Origin: CAYRPN01 sp964426135
GTDB taxonomy: Bacteria > Planctomycetota > Phycisphaerae > Phycisphaerales > Phycisphaeraceae
DNA length: 64,000 nucleotides
Assembly: GCA_964426135.1 (NCBI GenBank)
Contig: CAYRPN010000006.1
Location: 20,637 to 84,636 of the forward strand
Reading direction: 5' to 3'
Program-made: the position numbers and the translations under genes
Notes under the pieces: generated by a model
What the model was told of the DNA's origin: nothing
The model's database searches: none
The model's input: the letters and a program-made list of their open reading frames with translations, nothing else
Part shown: positions 60,716 to 64,000 of the stretch, piece after piece
Position numbering within the stretch: the first letter of the stretch is position 1
Layout: each line of letters begins with the position of its first letter

Positions 60716-62101
60716 TTACTCTCCCACCACTTTTTTCCGCCGCAGGATGTGATGGTAATGCTGCGCGAAGCGGTGCGCCTCGTCGCGGATCGCCTGGCAG
60801 AATTTCAGGCCCAGGTTTTCGCGCCCCAGGCGAATCGGCTCGCGCTTCGCCTGCACGTAGATCAGCTCTTCCTTCTTCGCCAGTGAGATCACCATCGGCG
60901 GCTTCACGTTGAGCTGATCGAATGACTCCAGCGCCGCGTGCAGTTGTCCAAGTCCGCCGTCGATGATGATCACATCGGGGTAAAGCTCGTGGCCCGCGCC
61001 GGCTTCGCGGTAACGTCGGCTGATCACCTCGCGGATCGAGGCGTAGTCGTCGTTCACACCGCCGCCCGCCGCACCGGAGGCATTCGCTACGGACTTGATC
61101 TTGTACCGGCGGTACTCGTTCTTGAACGGACGCCCATCGATGAAGCACACCTTGCTGCCCACGGTTTCGCCGCCCTGAAGGTGGGCGATGTCGATGCACT
61201 CCACGCAGCGGATCGGCTGATCGAGATTGAGCGTTTTCCTCAGCGATTCCAGGCCTTTCTTGGGGTCGACGTAGAACGATTCCGCCTCCGGCTGCCAGCC
61301 GTCCTTCCGGCTGCCCCGGTCGTCGAGTTTCTCGATCGCCTTGATCTGATCGCGCAGCACGGCGGCCTGCTCGAACTTCAGGCCCGCCGAGGCGATCTGC
61401 ATCTCCAGCTTCAACTCGCGCAGCATGACCGACCGCTTCGACTCGATGAAACGGATGAAGCGATCGATGTCCGCGCGGTAATCCTCCTTGCTGATCTTGG
61501 CGGCGCACGGCGCGGTGCACTGCTTGATCGGATAGAGCAGGCAGGGGCGGAAGTACTGCCGCTCTTCGTCTTCGTCGCGAATGTCCAGCGTGCAGGTGCG
61601 GAACTTGAACACGCGCTGGAGCAGTTGCACGCTCTCGCGCAGGGCGTACACGCTGGTGAACGGGCCCAGCACCTTGGCGCCCTTGAAGAGCGGATTGTTC
61701 GGCTCGCGCGTGATGAAGACGCCGGGGAAATCATCGCGCGTGGTGATGACGAGGTACGGAAAGGTCTTGTCGTCCTTCAGGCTCTCATTGAAATGCGGAT
61801 GAATGTCCTTGATCAGGCGGTTCTCGGTGAGCAGCGCTTCCCACTCGCCTTCGCATTCGATGGTGTCGAAATCCTCCACCACGTCGAGCATCGGCGCCTT
61901 CTTGGGCCCCAGCGACTGCATGGCCGCGGCGATGGTGGAGGGAAGAAAATAAGAGCTCACGCGATCCGGAAGACACGACGCCTTGCCCACGTAAACCACG
62001 ACGCCCCTGGCGTCCTTCATCAGGTAAACGCCCGGCACCTTGGGCAGCCCGCGCGCCTTGGCCCGCAGGGCGTCGAGTTTCGCGGCGCGATCGTCGCTCA
62101 T
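60716..62101 (-). CDS. uvrC: UvrC-type excinuclease subunit lacking the HhH domain
   Basis: A 461-residue nuclease, clearly shorter than the usual 590-620. The N-terminal GIY-YIG domain is present (PGVYLMKDARGVVVYVGKAS), as is the UvrB-binding UVR segment (LKFEQAAVLRDQIKAIE). The RNase H-like domain keeps its acidic residues (ECIDIAHLQGGETVGS, DVIIIDGGLGQLHA) and the family DEAHRFAQHYHH. The chain ends at LRRKKVVGE, where typical UvrC continues into tandem HhH motifs needed for the 5' incision. It may be a true UvrC that relies on a partner, or a Cho-like enzyme. The ATG at 62101 is preceded by no obvious ribosome-binding site. Confidence 0.88.
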   Translation of the reverse strand: MSDDRAAKLDALRAKARGLPKVPGVYLMKDARGVVVYVGKASCLPDRVSSYFLPSTIAAAMQSLGPKKAPMLDVVEDFDTIECEGEWEALLTENRLIKDIHPHFNESLKDDKTFPYLVITTRDDFPGVFITREPNNPLFKGAKVLGPFTSVYALRESVQLLQRVFKFRTCTLDIRDEDEERQYFRPCLLYPIKQCTAPCAAKISKEDYRADIDRFIRFIESKRSVMLRELKLEMQIASAGLKFEQAAVLRDQIKAIEKLDDRGSRKDGWQPEAESFYVDPKKGLESLRKTLNLDQPIRCVECIDIAHLQGGETVGSKVCFIDGRPFKNEYRRYKIKSVANASGAAGGGVNDDYASIREVISRRYREAGAGHELYPDVIIIDGGLGQLHAALESFDQLNVKPPMVISLAKKEELIYVQAKREPIRLGRENLGLKFCQAIRDEAHRFAQHYHHILRRKKVVGE

Positions 62102-62199
62102 GCGGGGATTGTAGGTTCATGGCGCGGCGCGATGACGGCGCGGGCACATCGCCTCGAGGCTTTTCAACTCTCGCAGATGAGTGTTGGGTCCGGGGAATC

Positions 62200-62305
62200 A
62201 CAAAGACCACGAAGACTCGAAGGACACGAAAAGAGCGCGAAACAGCTCGATTTCTGACTTCTTCTTTGTGACCTTCGTGACTTTGTGTCCTTCGTGTTCA
62301 AGTCA
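62200..62305. repeat. Inverted ACGAAGGACACGAA elements
   Basis: Left arm CACAAAGACCACGAAG..GAAGGACACGAA and right arm TTTGTGACCTTCGTGACTT..TGTCCTTCGTGTTC are largely complementary. Similar wording occurs in the 166-bp repeat at 23216-23790. The gap 62102-62369 has no gene. Confidence 0.8.
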
Positions 62306-62369
62306 TCATTCCAATGCCTGGCACGAATGGGAGAATGGAACAGCTTTGCGCCTCGCGACCATTCGTACA

Positions 62370-63107
62370 ATGCCGCGCATGCGAAAACCTCTGATCGGCA
62401 TCACCGTCGACAACAAGGACGCCGCCGCCGCGGACGCCAGTGGCACGTACGAATCGCATGTCAGGTACTCCGCCTGCGTCGCCAAGGCGGGCGGCGTGCC
62501 CGTGCTGCTGCCGCAGGAACTGAGCATGGTGGATGAGTACCTGCGCCTGTGCGACGGCATCCTGTTCACCGGCGGCAACGATGCCCGCGTCGATGAAATC
62601 TACGGCGAGCCGTTGCATCCGAAATCCAAACCCGTCGACGCGCGCAGGCAAGCGTTCGAACTCGCGCTCCTGCGCGGGCTCAAGCCGCTGCCGCAGAAGC
62701 CGGTCCTCGGCATCTGCTTCGGCATGCAGATCATGACGCTGGCGGCCGGCGGAAAGATGAACCAGCACCTGCCCGACACGTTGAATGAAGTGCGGGCCCA
62801 CGTGCATCAGAAATGCAACAAGCATGACATCGAAATGCTCGTCGATGACAGCGTGCTCAACCCGCAATCCGCGCGCGGCTGTGCGATCGTCTCCTCCCAT
62901 CACCAGGCGATGACCGACACCGGTTCGCTGCGGCTGATCGCCCGCGCGCCCGACGGCACGGTCGAGGCGGTGGATGATCCCACGAGGCCGTTCTACCTGG
63001 GCGTGCAGTGGCACCCGGAGCGCGGCGGGGATGGCGCGCTTAACCAGGGCGTGATTGATCTTTTGGTTGAGGCTTGTCGGCGCGCCACGAAAGAACGAGC
63101 AGGATGA
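62370..63107 (+). CDS. Class I glutamine amidotransferase-like hydrolase (peptidase C26, PuuD-like)
   Basis: A 245-residue cytoplasmic enzyme. The start GITVDN near 9, the nucleophile elbow VLGICFGMQ (Cys near 112) and the catalytic His-Glu pair GVQWHPE (near 218) are all present. Family members hydrolyse gamma-glutamyl amide bonds, for example gamma-glutamyl-GABA in putrescine breakdown. No other puu gene is near, so the substrate is open. ATGs at 62370 and 62379 are both possible. Its last 68 bases overlap the 3' end of lspA on the other strand. Confidence 0.9.
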   Translation: MPRMRKPLIGITVDNKDAAAADASGTYESHVRYSACVAKAGGVPVLLPQELSMVDEYLRLCDGILFTGGNDARVDEIYGEPLHPKSKPVDARRQAFELALLRGLKPLPQKPVLGICFGMQIMTLAAGGKMNQHLPDTLNEVRAHVHQKCNKHDIEMLVDDSVLNPQSARGCAIVSSHHQAMTDTGSLRLIARAPDGTVEAVDDPTRPFYLGVQWHPERGGDGALNQGVIDLLVEACRRATKERAG

Positions 63108-63744
63108 GCACGCCGACGACCAGGGCCGCGTCGGCGATGTTGAAAATCCAGGGGTACACCTCATCCGCGCCGCCGGCCCAGGTCCATCCGAAGGGCAGTT
63201 TGACGCCGGGGAACAGGTGGCACATGTCGCGCACGCCGTTGTACATCAGGCGGTCGTAGAGATTGCCGATGGCTCCGCCGAGAATCATGGCGAGGCAGAT
63301 GTGCAGCAACCGCGAGGTCCGGGCGCTGCGGAAGAACACGACGCCGATGACGACCGATGCAATGACGCTGACGGCGGCGAAGAACCACTGCGCGCCCTTG
63401 CCGATGCCGAAGACCGCGCCGGTGTTGATGGTCAGCCGCAGCGCGAGAACGGAAGGGACGACGGTGATTCCTTCGTGTGGCGGGATGGCGCTGGCGGGTT
63501 CGCCGGGACGGGCTCGGGGCAGGGTTTCGAGTTCGCCGCGTTCCGCGCGAATCTGCACGAGGGTGGAGCCGTCGTTGGCATCGCGCGAGAGGATGAGCGT
63601 TTCGCCGGCAACGTGGTTGAAAGCCCACGTTTTGAAGATGAGGTCCGCGGCGAGGATGAACACCGCCAGGCCGAGGAATGCGACAACCGAGGGAAGATGT
63701 TTTCCCGCGCGTTGCGTGAGTTGTGGTGAGGAAGCGTCAGACAT
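63040..63744 (-). CDS. lspA: Prolipoprotein signal peptidase (signal peptidase II)
   Basis: A 234-residue membrane aspartic protease, longer than the usual 160-170 because of an extra extracytoplasmic loop of about 40 residues (about 55-95, with RDANDGSTLVQIRAERGE). Family motifs are all present: LTINTGAVFGIG, GGAIGNLYDRL with the first catalytic Asp, and IFNIADAALVVG with the second. Four membrane helices are visible. It cleaves lipoprotein precursors such as the lipobox proteins in this window. The start at 63744 (MSDASSPQ) is chosen because the longer frame translates a REP. Confidence 0.93.
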   Translation of the reverse strand: MSDASSPQLTQRAGKHLPSVVAFLGLAVFILAADLIFKTWAFNHVAGETLILSRDANDGSTLVQIRAERGELETLPRARPGEPASAIPPHEGITVVPSVLALRLTINTGAVFGIGKGAQWFFAAVSVIASVVIGVVFFRSARTSRLLHICLAMILGGAIGNLYDRLMYNGVRDMCHLFPGVKLPFGWTWAGGADEVYPWIFNIADAALVVGVLILLVLSWRADKPQPKDQSRPG

Positions 63745-63777
63745 CGCGATGGGCGGCGGGTGCAGGTCGGTTCCAGT

Positions 63778-63815
63778 CCCCTCTCCCTCCGGGAGAGGGG
63801 CAGGGTGAGGGCTGG
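63778..63815 (+). repeat. Family A REP palindrome
   Basis: CCCCTCTCCCTCCGGGAGAG with a GGGTGAGGG tail, 34 bases upstream of the lspA start. It lies in the 256-base terminal gap, which holds no gene. Confidence 0.9.
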
Positions 63816-63945
63816 AAAAGGAAGGGTGCCCGTTGCTGATGAAGTCTGGGCCTGAAATCGGCGAGCGGGTCAGCGCACGGTTCACCGGCTTGATTCGTCG
63901 GCACAGGGTTCAAGAGTTTAGGAATCGGACCGAAATAAGTTCCCT

Positions 63946-64000
63946 ATTTAGCCGGCGGGCTTGCCCGCCGAGACGCCCTCGGCGGGCAAGCCCGCCGGCT
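63946..64000. repeat. Inverted pair of family B hairpins at the window end
   Basis: TTTAGCCGGCGGGCTTGCCC is followed within 20 bases by CTCGGCGGGCAAGCCCGCCG and GCT. The pair forms a near-perfect long palindrome and continues past the window edge. Confidence 0.85.

Overview
The window is GC-rich DNA that reads like a member of the Planctomycetota, probably a Phycisphaerae-type lineage. I infer this from gene content: a MoxR/DUF58/BatA-like/VWA operon with a giant PQQ-propeller protein, an NPCBM-domain protein, futalosine-route mqnD, multihaem cytochrome c with TPRs, an A2-type haem-copper oxidase, and HtrA-like protease paralogues. No rRNA or tRNA gene was recognised.

Layout. 1-6.7 kb: an ECF-type sigma factor, a membrane protein that may be its anti-sigma factor, a PDZ protein, a sensor histidine kinase, a lipoprotein and mqnD. 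6.8-13.7 kb: a compact phage-like module. A self-cleaving S24 repressor diverges from a minus-strand run of a two-HTH protein, a soluble ABC ATPase, a GNAT, a ParB-like protein, a possible small terminase and a large terminase, with no capsid, portal, tail or integrase gene in view. 13.9-23 kb: three adjacent HtrA paralogues (one with an intact triad, two without), a PIN toxin-antitoxin pair, a ferredoxin-NADP reductase and an NPCBM protein. 23-45.4 kb: a long minus-strand gene run (MoxR, DUF58, BatA-like, PQQ propeller, VWA/glutaminase-like, DUF4175-like, coiled-coil/collagen-like, TPR). 45.8-57.5 kb: an octahaem cytochrome and the oxidase operon coxB-coxA-ctaA-ctaB-coxC-subunit IV. 57.7-64 kb: an ABC ATPase, a REP-associated (RAYT-like) transposase, a DUF167 protein, a short UvrC, a class I amidotransferase and lspA.

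The most striking property is the non-coding fraction. Nearly every intergenic gap holds at least one of: (A) CTCTCCC-type REP palindromes, often in inverted pairs; (B) hairpins of variable stem that share a TTTAGC/GCTAAA edge; (C) inverted elements ending in CCCTACG; (D) a 100-bp miniature element with 11-bp terminal repeats; and short tandem arrays with a 7- or 8-bp unit, different at most loci. Several of these run in frame into genes: two inverted REP pairs inside the octahaem cytochrome, one pair extending ctaA, REP or heptamer sequence inside an ABC ATPase, and repeat-coded termini on a histidine kinase, a second ABC ATPase and a pseudo-HtrA. A Y1/HUH transposase of the RAYT type lies in the window and is a candidate mobiliser.

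All functions are inferred from sequence reading alone. Start sites were chosen from ribosome-binding motifs and family alignment and are uncertain where stated.
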